Shown piece by piece: positions 1 through 11,050 of a stretch of 64,000 bases of DNA (position 1 is its first letter; each line of letters opens with the position of its first letter). The position numbers were made by a program, and so were the translations under genes. The stretch lies in the NCBI GenBank assembly GCA_026018925.1, contig JAKSZU010000016.1:8140940-8204939 (forward strand), given 5' to 3'. The notes under the pieces are model-generated. The model worked only from the letters and a program-made list of their open reading frames with translations. It was not told where the DNA came from and made no database searches. Source of the stretch: Tupaia tana. Taxonomy: Eukaryota > Chordata > Mammalia > Scandentia > Tupaiidae.

Positions 1-1290
1 CTGAAATCTCTCTTTCATCTCGCTTGGTTCCAAATAAAGAGCTGGATGTCCTGAAGCGCACCAGTTAGACATAAGATGAGAATGACAGCAACAAATGACC
101 CCTATCATTCCGTATTTCTTCTGGGACTTCCCCTAACTGACAAGCACTTGCACGGCCATGACGTCATTTCACTCCCCTCTTTCTCTCCCCTAGTGCTACG
201 GGGCAGGCAGTGCAAGAACCATCACCCCATTTCACAGATAAGAAAGCGTGCCTCCTCCTGCTACATCCCCCAACAGTGCAAATGAGTGGGCTTCTGGCTC
301 CACATTCCGTTCCCAGACACAGTTCCTTATTCCTGACAGCTGTTTGCAGCACACCAGGCCCCGGAGGCAGCGGATGCTGCTCCCAGAGGATTTTCTGCTC
401 ATGTAGCAGAGAAGAGAGAACTCAGCAGTCAAACGCTTAGCTCCCAAGCTGCCTGCAGACGGAGAAAAGGTTTGTGTTCTTTAACCTTAAAGAACTGACT
501 CACATCCCAGTGTGTATGATAGATTATTGGCTTCTCATTTTCCACAAGTCCTTTTCTTAAGCGAACCCACCACGTCTCCCATGTCTATTTTGCTGCTTCT
601 CATTCTTGGTTCCCATGGTGCTCTGAGGCAGGCAGTGGAGGAATCGTCCCTGGCAGGCCTCAGAGCAAGCAGCCACAGGGCACTCTTCATCTGCCAGGAA
701 GCAAATAGTCCCCAGGTTAACGATGGCAGAAGAGGCCAGGGGGTCTTCGGTTGTGTTCGTGTGCATTTCCCTGCCTCCTGAATAGAGCTTTCAGAAACCT
801 TGGACTTAAAGTTCCACTGTGCTATTGGAACAAAATACCGATCACAGTATGTGGGGCTGATGGATGTTTAGAGCTGGAAGTTACTTTCCTTTTGGGAACA
901 GACTTGAGGATAACAATACTACAAAGCATGGCACTAGAAGCTATGCGTTCGCTGATACAATGTACCTTGCTAATGAAGATACCTCACATTTTACGTTAAT
1001 ATAAAAGACTCACCTTTCTAGATAAGATTTTTTGGAGATGTATAAGATTATGATAATCACTGCTGTGGCCAGAGGTACAGTGATAAAATGTGATGAATCA
1101 ATCTCTTCTTAGAGATGAATATTCCGCACATCAGTTAAGACTGGAATTTTTGGTTTACCCCCTTACATAAAAACATATTTATAGAAAATATAACCTGGGT
1201 TTTTATCATTTAGTAAGCTAACTGATCACTTATTTTATCATACTTTACCTCTACATATGTGAATTTAAAAAGTTGATGGCCATGTTTAAG
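1..1290. other. unique sequence, no gene recognised
   Basis: Roughly average-GC DNA with no repeat that I can name and no convincing exon. The short open stretches lack flanking splice signals that I trust. Confidence 0.4.
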
Positions 1291-1304
1291 TTACATCTGG
1301 GTTT

Positions 1305-1582
1305 TTTGTGGTGGTTGTTTTTGTTTTTGTTTTTGTTTTGTTTTTTTTTTTGAGAGGTTTTTGCTATAGGACGCGTGTGCTTGCCAGAGAGACAGAAAGC
1401 GGGATATCACTCCCCAGGGGGGATGGCTACACCGCAATCCCTTCTCCTCCGTTCTCCTCTCGGGATCTTGGGAAAGCACGCACACGCGCCCAGCGTGAGT
1501 TTAAGCACTGGGTCCAGGACTCGAACCATGGTCGACTTCATGGGAGTCCAACGACATAGCCTTTATGCCAACTGTTGGTCCC
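1305..1582 (-). mobile_element. SINE-A copy, minus orientation
   Basis: The plus strand reads a T-rich (GTTTTT)n tail, then the conserved 3' segment 'gaggtttttgctatagg', the body, and the reverse of the tRNA-like head ending at 'ctgttggtcc'. It is flanked by a target duplication beginning 'acatctgg' at 1293 and at 1583. Several CpG sites have decayed to TpG or CpA, so this is a moderately old copy. Confidence 0.9.
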
Positions 1583-1951
1583 ACATCTGGTTTTCTAACA
1601 GCCTATCGAGAAACATAATTTGACAGTATTAAAAAGGTATTTTATGTAGAGTTGAATATATGGAACATAACTAGCCCTGTAAGCCAGGTGTGTAGAGTTA
1701 CCATCTGGGACAGGAATGACAAATAGGTTTCACCTCAGTCCCAGCAAACTGACAGCTCTCTAAACTGTTATCTCAAGAACGCTGGGCTGGGCTGGGGAAG
1801 AAAGTATGCCCAGATAGAGTAGTGGTGCCTGTTGTGGAAGAAGGATGAGAGTCTGGTGACACTAGCACCATTGGTTAGCCCTCTCCACTCTGGGAGGAAA
1901 GGGAAAATACATCTACTGAGAAACGCACGTTTCATCAGGAGCAAAGACTTT

Positions 1952-2222
1952 TTTTTTTTTTTCTTTTTTTTGGAGAGGTTTTTGCTATAGGGCGCGTGCG
2001 CTCGCCAGACAGACAGAGAGAGACAGAGAGATAGAAAGCAGGAAATCACCCCCCAGGGGGGATGGCCACGCCGCAATCCCTTCTCCTCCATTCTCCTCTC
2101 GGGATCTTGGGCACGCACGCACACGCGCCCGGCGTGAGTTTAAGCCGCCGGGTCCGGGACTCGAACCGCGGTCGACTACGTGGGAGTCCAGCGACATAGC
2201 CATTACGCTAACTGCTGGTCCC
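1952..2222 (-). mobile_element. SINE-A copy, minus orientation, young
   Basis: A full-length copy near consensus: intact CpGs in the tRNA-like head, box B intact on the minus strand ('ggactcgaacc' on plus), and a 3' T-run near 1949-1971. A 15-bp perfect duplication, 'aggagcaaagacttt', lies at 1937-1951 and again at 2223-2237. CpG retention and the perfect duplication suggest recent insertion. Confidence 0.95.
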
Positions 2223-2237
2223 AGGAGCAAAGACTTT

Positions 2238-4277
2238 TGATATGGGTAAAAAATTCCTCTGATGGCATAGTTTTCGCTAGAGCAAAAATTTGATTGACAA
2301 TCTCAAATGACTATAGAGGAGCATTATTAAAAAATGTTTAATGTTTAATCTGGGTGTCTAAAAGGAGAAGGATTTATTCATTTGAAATTCTGGAATTGAG
2401 CCTGTCATTGTAAGGTATGAACGTCGGTCAGAATCTTCCTATTACATAAGCTGCTCACAAATAAGGCTTTCCTTGAATTCCATCAACATTCAGGTAACAC
2501 TTCAACCTGGTCATTTTCATTAACATAGTTTTCATTGCACTCAAAGCAAATGCCGTCATTTACACTAGTGATTATGTTACCCATGGGGAAGTCATAAAAC
2601 TTATCATGTATCTATGTTCCAGCTTACAGAATTAGTGAGACACAAGTCTAGCAAAGTCAGTTTTTACCTTTCAAGATACTATAAATGGAAAAGCAAAGCA
2701 AGGGTTATCCCTCTGGAGAAGTCATGAGTTTAGGATGATTAATGCTGCAAAGAAATAACTTTCTTATTCAATAAATGGACTTTTCATCAGAGAGAGTTCT
2801 ATTAAATTACAAAATTTAATTTTAGATGGAAGAAAACATTCCTCAATTATCAATAATGAAAAATTTAAACATACATTTTTAGCATGTTTTCAATGAAGGA
2901 TTTACCATCATAGATCACTTTCATTGTGTTTCTTAGTCATAGACTATTCTTCTCACTTGTCAAACAGATGGACACTTTTTACTGTCTTTTGATTAGGTCC
3001 TTGAAGACATGGGTTAACCAGAAAGAGTTTTGGTTCTGGCTGTTTTATATAGACACACAAGTGGACAGTCACTAAGAAAACCCTCCAAGAATTTATTTGT
3101 TTCTACACCTCACTTTCCCTTAGTTCTGGGACCCTCAAAGAATCCATAGCTCCAGATTTCCAACTGTCAAATGAACATGACATCATCGTTTTGCTGCCTC
3201 CTCAAAACCTAAGTGAGCCCAACCCGAAGTGTCTTACCCTTTCTCCATAGGCAATCCACACACATAGGGTTTTCGTTGTTATATTTTTATTTATTATTAT
3301 TATTTGCTTTCAGTGATGAAAGTAGCCTAAATTATAGGAGGAAACAGGACATGATTTCCTTGGATCCTTACATTGTTCTGTTTTCTGTTTCCATGTATCA
3401 ATAGTCTTGGTTGATTCTGGGGACAGAATGCTGCGGACCTGCCTCGAGCCACATGGGAGGGGAAGAGTTCCTCCTTTGGGGGTCATAGTTGTAGAGGTGG
3501 TCATATTCATCAAAGTGGAAAATGCATCTGAGCTAATGTATCTGCAAAACTTCTGAGAGAATAGACATGGAGGCTGATTTGCTTTTATTCAACCCCAGTG
3601 ACCAGCACCGTAGTCCCCTCCCCACTAAAAAAAGGAAGATAAACTTCATTTTTACAGAGATATTCAGAGGTGAGTGAACGGAAAGTGTTTATTTGCCCTC
3701 ATTTTAGCGTTTGGCTGAACCTCCTTTTGGATCCTGAGGCAGGACTGCCTGTTGCCTATTTAATAGCAATTCTCCTTTCTCATCAGCGAGGGGCCCGGTG
3801 TACTTCACTTCCTGCGCTCCCTTGCAGGTGAGGAGGGCAAGGGGCACTGAGATGTACGCCTATGTTGTTCAGTAGAGCTTCTGATTTCTGATAATCCTGC
3901 ACTTCCCCGAGAAAGAAATGTTTCCTTTTATTCTTTGTCAACAGGTCACTTCGCTCTTAAACTTGTTTTAGCACATGTCCCTGCAATTGGAATTCATGTC
4001 CTTCTAGTGGGTAGTTTGGGAAGTGTTATTAGGAAATAGAGGGGGGAAATCCTTTCATGATAAAACAGCAGCATATAAAACACAAAAAGGAAAATGTCAC
4101 TGAGGGTCTTCCTCAGTTAAATCTAATTATAAAACCATTGCATTGAAAAAATGTAGGTATGATAAATCTAAGGGGAAGGTCACAGTTCACCATAATATGT
4201 GTTAACAAAGACAATTGTTATTTTAATTTTAAAAAAAAACTTTAAATACATGATACTTAGCTAGAATAGTTTTACTT
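2238..4277. other. unique AT-rich sequence
   Basis: About 2 kb with no repeat I recognise and no exon I can support. It contains a short ATT-rich tract near 3290-3303. It could include conserved non-coding elements, which I cannot test here. Confidence 0.4.
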
Positions 4278-4380
4278 ACTGGGAATAAAATCATGAGCAA
4301 GAGAGGCAGTGTCCCAGCCCTTCTCGAGTTGACAATCTAATGGAGGAATACAGAACAGAATAAGCAATCAGAGTGAGATG
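4278..4380 (-). repeat. L2 fragment, probable
   Basis: The words around 4290-4345 (a phrase on 'cagccc' followed by 'gacaatctaatggagga') match the antisense of the L2 3' region, where 'cttacattctaatggggga' is the usual wording. The fragment is short and diverged. Confidence 0.5.
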
Positions 4381-4689
4381 CACTGCTGCACGGACTGTGC
4401 CCTGCCCAACTTTTGTTCTGGACTATTTTGAGTGCAGTGAAACTACATTAGTGAAAATGACCAGGCTGAAGTGTGTGACTGAATGCTGCTGGAATTTAAG
4501 GAAAAATGTGTTATATACTGTGCTATTCATGATGCCTCTCTACAACATAGCCTATTCAATCATAATATGATGGTATGATTGGAGCACATAACCACACCAA
4601 CTGACCTAGCCTAAGAGGTGTTTTCTTCAGGTAAATAACATTAAAGCTGAATTTAACAATCAGCCTGAGTTAGCCAAAATAAAAGGGAG

Positions 4690-4996
4690 AGGAGTTATCT
4701 AAGCAAACAAAACTGTATATAACCAAAAGAATAAAAATAGGTGCATAACTCTTACCTACTTAAAAGTCAACTCAGAATGGACTAAAGTCTTAAAACCAAA
4801 ATCTATGACACCACTAGAAGAAAACAGGGGAAATGCTTCACAACATCTGTAGAGGCCAAGAGTTTCTAAATAAAATCTCGAAACATGGGCAACAGAAGAA
4901 AAAAATTGACTAATGGATTATATCAAACTGAAAAGCTCTGCATAGTGAAGGAAGCAATCAACAGAGTGAAGAGACAACCCACAGATAGGAAAAATA
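4690..4996 (+). mobile_element. L1 ORF2 3' part, left piece of a split L1
   Basis: The sequence follows the end of L1 ORF2: 'tcaactcagaatggactaaa', 'actagaagaaaacagggg' and 'caacagagtgaagagacaac' are recognisable. Homology stops at a TA (4995-4996) in the middle of the ORF2 phrase 'gggaaaaata|tttgcaaact' and resumes at 6864, so the L1 was interrupted by the mariner annotated at 4997-6863. Stop codons and indels show it is a dead, truncated copy. Confidence 0.85.
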
Positions 4997-5294
4997 CAAA
5001 AGGATTTCAAAAAGTTCATGAAAAAAAGGAATTAAGCAAAATAATTAATTTTTAAATTTCTTAATATAAACTCTATCAAGTGCAAGACACTTTTGTAAGT
5101 GGTGATCCCATTTAGTCCCATCTGTAAAGAACAGAGGGTCTCAGGAATTTAAGTATGTCAATGCAGTATTTTTTTTTTCCTTCTTAACATTATTAACAGT
5201 AGAAAAAAGGATTCCCTTTGAGGATTCTTTTTAAGATTAGGAAACTAAAAGATGTCAAAAGTAGCGATATCAGGACTATTAAGATGGATAGCTA

Positions 5295-5608
5295 AGGGTC
5301 AGCAGGTGGGATAATGGTTAAGGCACTGACTCCCACATGGCTGACTGTGGTTTGAGTCCCAGACATGGTAGCTTGAAAATCATGCAGAGTGTGCAAGCAT
5401 TCATTCCCAAAATCCCAGGAAGAGAATGGGGGAGAAGAAATGTGGCATGGCCATTCTCGGGGGGGGGGGGGGGGGAGGCTGATTTATCACTTTCCTTCTC
5501 ATGTCTCTCTTTGTCTCTTTCCAGTGAGTTGGAGGCAACCTATGGCAAAAACAAAAACAAAAACAAAAGAAAAAGAAAATGAAACAAAATTACAAAGCAA
5601 AAAACATG
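5295..5608 (+). mobile_element. SINE-A copy (older subtype) inside the mariner
   Basis: The head reads 'gggtcagcaggtgggataa' with box-A-like and box-B-like ('ggtttgagtcc') elements, then the usual body and a (CAAAAA)n tail. It separates the HP and SPD parts of the decayed transposase. A 17-G run at 5459-5475 replaces the normal short C/G palindrome of the body. Confidence 0.85.
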
Positions 5609-5953
5609 GATGCCTAATGATTTTCCATGGAAACTCTGACAAAATTACCTTTGTTTGATAAGAGGAATGGCAGTATTTTTTCTGGTGGAAAGAACTCTGG
5701 CAAAAATTTCCGGGGTCTTTTTCTGCTAAACTTTTTCAAAACATTCTCCTAATAAGCAGATGTTATCATTCTTTGGCCCTCGTGAAAGTCAACAAGCAAA
5801 ATTCCCCAAAATGAACAAGTCATGATCTTTGCTCTTCACTGGTCCACTTTGGCTTTTACTGGACCACTCCCACTTCTTGGTAGCCATTGCTTTGATTATA
5901 CTTTTTCTTCAGTATCACACTGGTAAAGCTGTATTTCATCTCTTTTTACAATT

Positions 5954-6220
5954 CATTTTTTTTTCCTTTGGAGAGGTTTTTGCTATAGGGCGTGTGCGCT
6001 CGCCACAGAGACAGAGAGAGACAGAGAGACAGAAAGCGAGAAATCACCCCCCAGGGGGGATGACCACACCACAATCCCTTCTCCTCCATTCTCCTCTCAG
6101 GATCTTGGGCACGCATGCACACACGCCCAGCATGAGTTTAAGCCGCCGGGTCTGGGACTCGAACCTCAGTCGACTACATGGGAATCCAGCGACATAGCCA
6201 TTATGCTAACTGCTGGTCCC
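5954..6220 (-). mobile_element. SINE-A copy inside the mariner
   Basis: Full-length minus-oriented copy with a 13-bp perfect duplication, 'tctttttacaatt', at 5941-5953 and 6221-6233. The duplicated target belongs to the mariner coding region. Confidence 0.95.
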
Positions 6221-6865
6221 TCTTTTTACAATTATTCAAAAATAGCTTCAGGATTTTGATCCCACTTGTTTTAAGTTTCCATTGAAGTTCCTGTTCTTGT
6301 CTGCAGCTGAGATAGACATAATAGTTTTGGCACCCATGGAACAGAAAGTTTGCTCAACTTAAATTTTTCAGTCCGAATTGTGTAAGCTGAACCGAGATGT
6401 TTACAGTGTTGGCTATTGTTTCTGCTGCTAATCATCAGACCTCTTCAATTAGGGCACAAATCAGATTAATTTTTTTCCTACAAATTGATGTTGATGATCT
6501 GCCACTGCAGGAGTCATCTTCAACATCATCTCATCCATTTTTAAATTAGTTATTCATTGTTAACTGCTGATTTCTTTGGAACATTGTTCCCATAAACTTT
6601 CCATGAAACAATTATTTCACTATTCTTGAGTCAAGTTTCACCATAAATTTGATGTTTGTTTCACTTCAATTTTAGCAAAATTCATGTTACTCTGATACAA
6701 ACTCTTTGCCAACTGATGTCTTACCTTCCTCAGTGCCTCAAACTGGATCCTGCTCAGACAAGTTATAACAATTTAGTATGAGTTTATTTGGGTGCAAAAA
6801 CCTTGAAATGCATGCATAGTTTTTCATAATATACTTTCCATGAAATTTTTAAAGACCTCCTCATA

Positions 6866-7020
6866 TTTGCAAACTGTACATCCAATGAAGGATCAGTAAT
6901 CAAATATACAAGGAACTCAACTCAGTAGGAAAAAAATTAAAAATGTTAAAATTACCTGAAAAAAAAAAAAAAAAAAAAAACAGTCCTGAAAAGAAGTCAT
7001 ACAAATGGCTAACAAATATA

Positions 7021-7053
<33 letters not shown>

Positions 7054-7224
7054 AAGCTCAACATCAGAGACATAAAAAATCAAAAAGACAAAAATAACAA
7101 ATGCTGGTGAGGATACAAATAAAGGGGACTCTTTTATACTGTCGGTGGGAGTGTAAATTACTTCAGCCATTATTGAAAATAATATGGAGTTTCCTTCACA
7201 AAACTAAAAATAAAACTGCCCTAT
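6866..7224 (+). mobile_element. L1 ORF2 3' part, middle piece
   Basis: L1 homology resumes right after the mariner with 'tttgcaaactgtacatcc' and continues through 'catacaaatggctaacaaat', 'gatgctggtgaggata' and 'ctgtcggtgggagtgtaaat', which are familiar ORF2 C-terminal wording. Two poly-A expansions (6959-6980 and 7022-7051) interrupt it. Confidence 0.9.
6959..7051. repeat. two poly-A runs within L1
   Basis: Runs of 22 A (6959-6980) and 30 A (7022-7051) have grown inside naturally A-rich ORF2 segments. They are not retroposon tails, because L1 coding homology continues on both sides. Confidence 0.9.
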
Positions 7225-7566
7225 GGGAACCAACAGTTGGCATAATGGCTATGTCACTGGACTCCTATATAGTTGACCACAGTTCGAATCCCAGACCCAG
7301 TAGCTTAAACTCACGCCGGGCGTGTGTGTGTGGGTGTGTGTGTGTGTGTGCCCAAGATCCCGAGAGGAGAATGGAGGAGAAGGGATTGCGGCATAGCCAT
7401 CCCCCCCTGGGGGGGGGGGGGGGTGATTTCTCACTTTCTGTCTCTCTGTCTCTCTTTCTGGCGAGCACACACGCCCTACAGCAAAAACCCTGTCTCTCTC
7501 CGTCTTTCTGGTGAGCACATGTGCCCTATAGCAAAAACCTCTCAAAAAAAAAAAAAAAAACAAAAA
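7225..7566 (+). mobile_element. SINE-A copy with duplicated 3' segment, inside L1
   Basis: Starts 'gggaaccaacagttggca' and ends in an A-run near 7543-7560. The target 'aaaactgccctatg' before it reappears as 'aaaaagtgctctatg' after it, and both are parts of the L1 phrase preceding 'atccagcaatcccat'. The 3' region from the pyrimidine tract to 'tagcaaaaacc' is present twice (about 7440-7488 and 7489-7542). The C/G palindrome has expanded to C7-T-G15 at 7401-7423, and the TG-rich part has become a GTGTG tract at 7321-7350. Confidence 0.92.
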
Positions 7567-8095
7567 GTGCTCTATGATCCAGCAATCCCATTACTATGCA
7601 TATATTTAAAGGAAAACAGATCAATATGTCATAAAGATATTTGTATCGCAGTGTTTGTCACAGTACAATTCACAATAGCCAAGATACAGAATCAACCTAA
7701 GTGTCCATCAATAAACGAATAGATAAACAAATGTGATACCCATACATACAATGAAATACTATTCAGCCACTTAGAGGACTACCAGAAGCTGGGAAGGATA
7801 GGATAGGAAGGGGAGACAGTGACATGTTGATTAATGGAAATGAAATAACAGATAAAAGGAATAATTTCTAGTGTTACAAAAGGACAACAGAGGAAATATT
7901 GTTAACAACAATCTACTGTGTATCTCGGAGTAACTAAAAATAAAATACTTCATGTTGAATGTTCCCAACATGAAATAATGACAAAGGGTTGGGAAGGATA
8001 TATTAATTGCAAAGATTTAATCATTATGCATTGTATTCTTGTGCTGAAAAAGCACATTGTATCCCATAAATATGGGCAATTATTGTGAGAAAATG
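7567..8095 (+). mobile_element. L1 ORF2 end and 3' UTR
   Basis: Begins 'gctctatgatccagcaatcc' and continues through 'tgtccatcaataaacga' and 'gaaatactattcagccac' (end of ORF2). A 3' UTR of the L1MA-like kind follows, containing 'gaagctgggaaggata', 'tctagtgtta' and 'cccataaatatgggcaa'. Confidence 0.85.
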
Positions 8096-8351
8096 AGCAA
8101 CAGACACAAGACTGCATGTACTCAGTGGAACAGGCTACGGAACTGTGGCCCACAGCCAAGTACACATGTTGCTGGTGGTTCAATATATACTTCTAAACAA
8201 CAATAAAAGAGTAGATCATTGAATGTGTACAAAAGTAAGTCATGTTCAATGTTGATAACAATGGGTATTATGTATTCTTGATGTGTTACACATTGTGTGC
8301 ATGGTTTCAAAAATATACCGTAGCCCACAAAGATGAGCTATGATTATTTAT
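8096..8351 (+). repeat. second L1 3'-end-like segment
   Basis: The words 'ttacacattgtgtgcatggtt' split across 8286-8306 and 'gcccacaaagatgagcta' near 8323-8340 look like another version of an L1 3' terminus, directly after the first. It may be a duplicated 3' UTR end or the end of a separate L1. Exact family uncertain. Confidence 0.5.
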
Positions 8352-8363
8352 AAAACAAGTATC

Positions 8364-8620
8364 GGGAACCAGCAGTTAGTGTAATGGCTATGTCGCTGGA
8401 CTCCCACGTAGTCGACCAGTTCTCGTCCTGGGCCCGGTGGCTTAAATCTCACGCCGGGCGCGTGTGCGTGCGTGCCCAAGATCCCAAGAGGAGAGTGGAG
8501 GAGAAGGGATTGCGGCGTGACCATCCCCCCTGGGGGGTGATTTCTCACTTTCTGTCTCTATGTCTCTCTCTGTCTGTCTGCGAGCGCACGCGCCCTATAG
8601 TGAAAACCTCTCAAAAAAAA
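8364..8620 (+). mobile_element. SINE-A copy, subfamily b
   Basis: Starts 'gggaaccagcagttagtg'. A 12-bp perfect target duplication, 'aaaacaagtatc', lies at 8352-8363 and 8621-8632. The pyrimidine tract reads 'tctatgtctctctctgtc' and the tail is preceded by 'tagtgaaaacctctc', both shared with the other subfamily b copies. Confidence 0.95.
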
Positions 8621-8632
8621 AAAACAAGTATC

Positions 8633-9172
8633 ATAATTTTAAAATAAAATGAAAATATGTATTATTATTACCAGCTGATTTTTTTTTTTTAAAAAAAATA
8701 AGAAAACATATGTGTAGAGGCCAAAGATGAAGCGTCCTGAGGTCGAGTTAACCAAGAAATGAATACAAGGGACATCTTGGTAGTTCAATCCTACTGGCCA
8801 CCTGGAAGTTTTATTTTACAAACCCAGGTTAGTCGTACCCACATTTTATGGATTCCAGGCTGTCTTTTAACTAGGTCTCAGAAATATTTTACCCATATTG
8901 TTCAGTTGATTCAAAAGCTTTGACTAAATGTAACTTTCAGGGAAGATTCTGTCTCCAGACAGATGGCTCCAAATGGCAGACTCCCATTCCTGCCACCTGT
9001 TCAACTTTATCAAATGGCAAGCATTTTGACTCAGGCATATTCAATCAATCTGATCGTAACACTCCTCTGCTGAAAGCCTTTATCACAATTTAGAGATTAA
9101 AAAACAGAAGATTTTTTTGAGATAAAGTTCAAACTCCTTAGCATGGCTTAAAGGTACAATAATCTTCCAAAT
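8633..9172. other. unique sequence
   Basis: No repeat or exon recognised apart from a T-run followed by an A-run at about 8679-8698. Confidence 0.4.
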
Positions 9173-9430
9173 GGGACCAGCAGCTGGTGTGGTGGTTAAG
9201 GCACTGGACTCCCACATCGCCATCCACAGTTTGAGTCCCAGACCCGGTGGCTTGAAAATTAAGCAGGGCATGTGTACATGTGTGCCCAAAATCCCTAGAA
9301 GAGAATGGAAGAGAAGGAATTGAGGCATAGCCATCTCCCACCGGGAGTTATTTCTCACTTTTCCACTCTCTGTCTCTACCTGCCTCTCTCCAACAAGCCC
9401 ATGCATCCTATGGGGGGAAAAAAAAAACTT
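9173..9430 (+). mobile_element. SINE-A copy (older subtype)
   Basis: Head 'gggaccagcagctggtgtgg' with 'ggttaaggcactggactccc', diverged body and a short A-tail near 9419-9427. CpGs are mostly lost. Confidence 0.88.
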
Positions 9431-9499
9431 CTAGAGGGCAGGAGCTATTTCTGTTGTCAGTTACATGCAATGCCATGGCTCACACAGAGTAGCATTATG

Positions 9500-9516
9500 G
9501 AATGAATGAATGAATG
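9500..9516. repeat. short (GAAT)n tract
   Basis: Four tandem gaat units, followed by a looser gaat/gatg tract to about 9545. Confidence 0.8.
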
Positions 9517-9779
9517 GGCACATGAATGAATAGAAGGATGGATGAATCAATGGGAAGTTGGCCCATCTTGCCCTTCCTACACTTCTCTCCTTCAATCTAC
9601 TCCAATAGAAGGGGACAGGCTTCCATCCTGGTAGGACATGCCTCATCGGGCTCCTCAGTTTTCTCAGGAGATTGTCTCCCCTTCCACAGCTCCCTGACTA
9701 TTAAAGATTTTGGTCCTTGGCATCTTGAAATGGTAGCACTCCAGGTCCAAACCTGTCAAGGTATATAATTTTAAAATCC

Positions 9780-10015
9780 CTGTAACTTGTCCCTTATCAA
9801 ACACGTTATTACCCTAAAGAGAAAATCATGCAAGTGTGGAAAGATGTATGCACAAGAATATTTGCTGCAGCATTGCTTACGTGAAAATGTCCGTTAATAG
9901 AGGATGGGACATATAAATTGTGGAATATAATACACAGTGAAGTACAAAGAAACCTTAAAATGGGAAAGGAGAAATCTGCATTTCATCAAATCTGATATGT
10001 CATTTTAAAAATGCA
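9780..10015 (+). repeat. L1 3' fragment (old)
   Basis: 'caagaatatttgctgcagca' followed by 'ttgtggaatataatacaca' follows the L1M-type ORF2 end about a background subject and a viewed 'aatactatacag' site. Diverged and truncated. Confidence 0.65.
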
Positions 10016-10023
10016 TCATTATG

Positions 10024-10111
10024 GGGCTGGCAGGTGGTCTGGTGGTTAAGGTGCTAGACATGGCCAACCACAGTTCAGGTCCCCGACCTGACAACTTGCT
10101 TTCTCACTTTC

Positions 10112-10151
<40 letters not shown>

Positions 10152-10199
10152 AATTAAAAAATAATAATAAATAAAATTAAATAAAAATAATTCTTTAAA
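10024..10199 (+). mobile_element. SINE-A-related copy with internal deletion
   Basis: Head 'ggggctggcaggtggtctgg', box B reduced to 'agttcaggtcc', then a jump straight to the pyrimidine part. The middle body, including the C/G palindrome, is missing. It ends in (CT)n at 10115-10147 and an AATAAATA tail. Confidence 0.8.
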
Positions 10200-10566
10200 A
10201 AATGCATAATTTTATGATACTAAGAAAGAAAAAGAAATGTTATCAATTAAATGACAGATGCTTTCTAATTGCCTGGAATTTTAATTTCATAAATACTAGC
10301 TCTTTTAGATTTAGGCAGAATTTTATTATATATCACTCTTGTACATGCCCAAAGGAAAAATATACACATAATACATTGACTAATATGTTCTTAAAGCTCC
10401 TTCACATTTAAAGTCCAACTTCCCAATGCTTATTACTCAGAGTGTTTATGTCATGCTGTGTGGTTCTTGAGGCCATCAATAGTGTTTGAATGCTGACTTT
10501 CTAAAGAATACATAGAAGAGACAAAGCCACTGTGCTCCTAAGCTGGCTTTGTAACTATGTGGGTAC

Positions 10567-11050
10567 TGTGGCTTGAAAATATCCCCCAGATATTTGTGTA
10601 TTGGGACTTGACTTTATTGTAAAAGTATAAAGTGAAAACTTAATTTCTTCATGGTGCCCCAAGGTGAGGATAAGAGGGCAGTGATTGGTTCACAGTGATT
10701 GCATCATGAAGCAATTCTTGTGAATAGATCAATGTTGTCTCAGAACACCAAATGAATTCTAGCTCTCATGTGAAGGAGTTAGTTCTCACAAGAGCTGGTT
10801 GTCATAAGAGAGATCAGTCAGGATCTCCCTCTCTGAATGTGCACACCATCTTCTCTGCTTTTGTTGGCCATGCTATCACCCAAGTATTTTGGATTTCTAG
10901 ACACCAGAATTGTTAGCTTATAAATAACCTTCTGTCTTATTTATAAAAATCAGTCAGGTTCAGGTTCTTCTATTAGCAATGCAAAAAAAAAAAAAAAAAA
11001 ACAAAAAACAAACAACAACAACAACAACAAAAAAAAAACAGACTAAGACA
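10567..11050 (+). mobile_element. MaLR-type solo LTR
   Basis: Begins 'tgtggcttgaaaatatcccc' and ends '...acagactaagaca', the signature start and end of MaLR (MLT1/MST-like) LTRs. The middle holds 'gtgaatagatcaatgttgtc', 'gttctcacaagagctgg' and a poly-A signal region. A CAA/A-rich expansion at 10982-11039 sits just before the end. I see no internal region, so it is a solo LTR. Confidence 0.75.

Larger units (their letters stand above)
4997..6863 (-). mobile_element. mariner-family transposon, full-length but decayed, inserted in L1
   Basis: A Tc1/mariner element bounded by TA at 4995-4996 and 6864-6865, with related ends ('tttcaaaaagttcatg' on the left; the reverse of 'ggaaagtat...aaatttcatgg' on the right). 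Subtracting the two SINEs leaves roughly 1.27 kb, the usual mariner length. Minus-strand translation gives, in order, a helix-turn-helix region piece 'VEDDSCSGRSSTS' near 6490-6530, a catalytic-core piece 'FWGILLVDFHEGQRMIT' near 5765-5820, and 'SPDIATFDIF' near 5245-5280, which holds the third catalytic aspartate. Stops and frameshifts occur throughout, so no active transposase remains. The first catalytic aspartate, normally just after FW, appears to be deleted. Confidence 0.85.
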
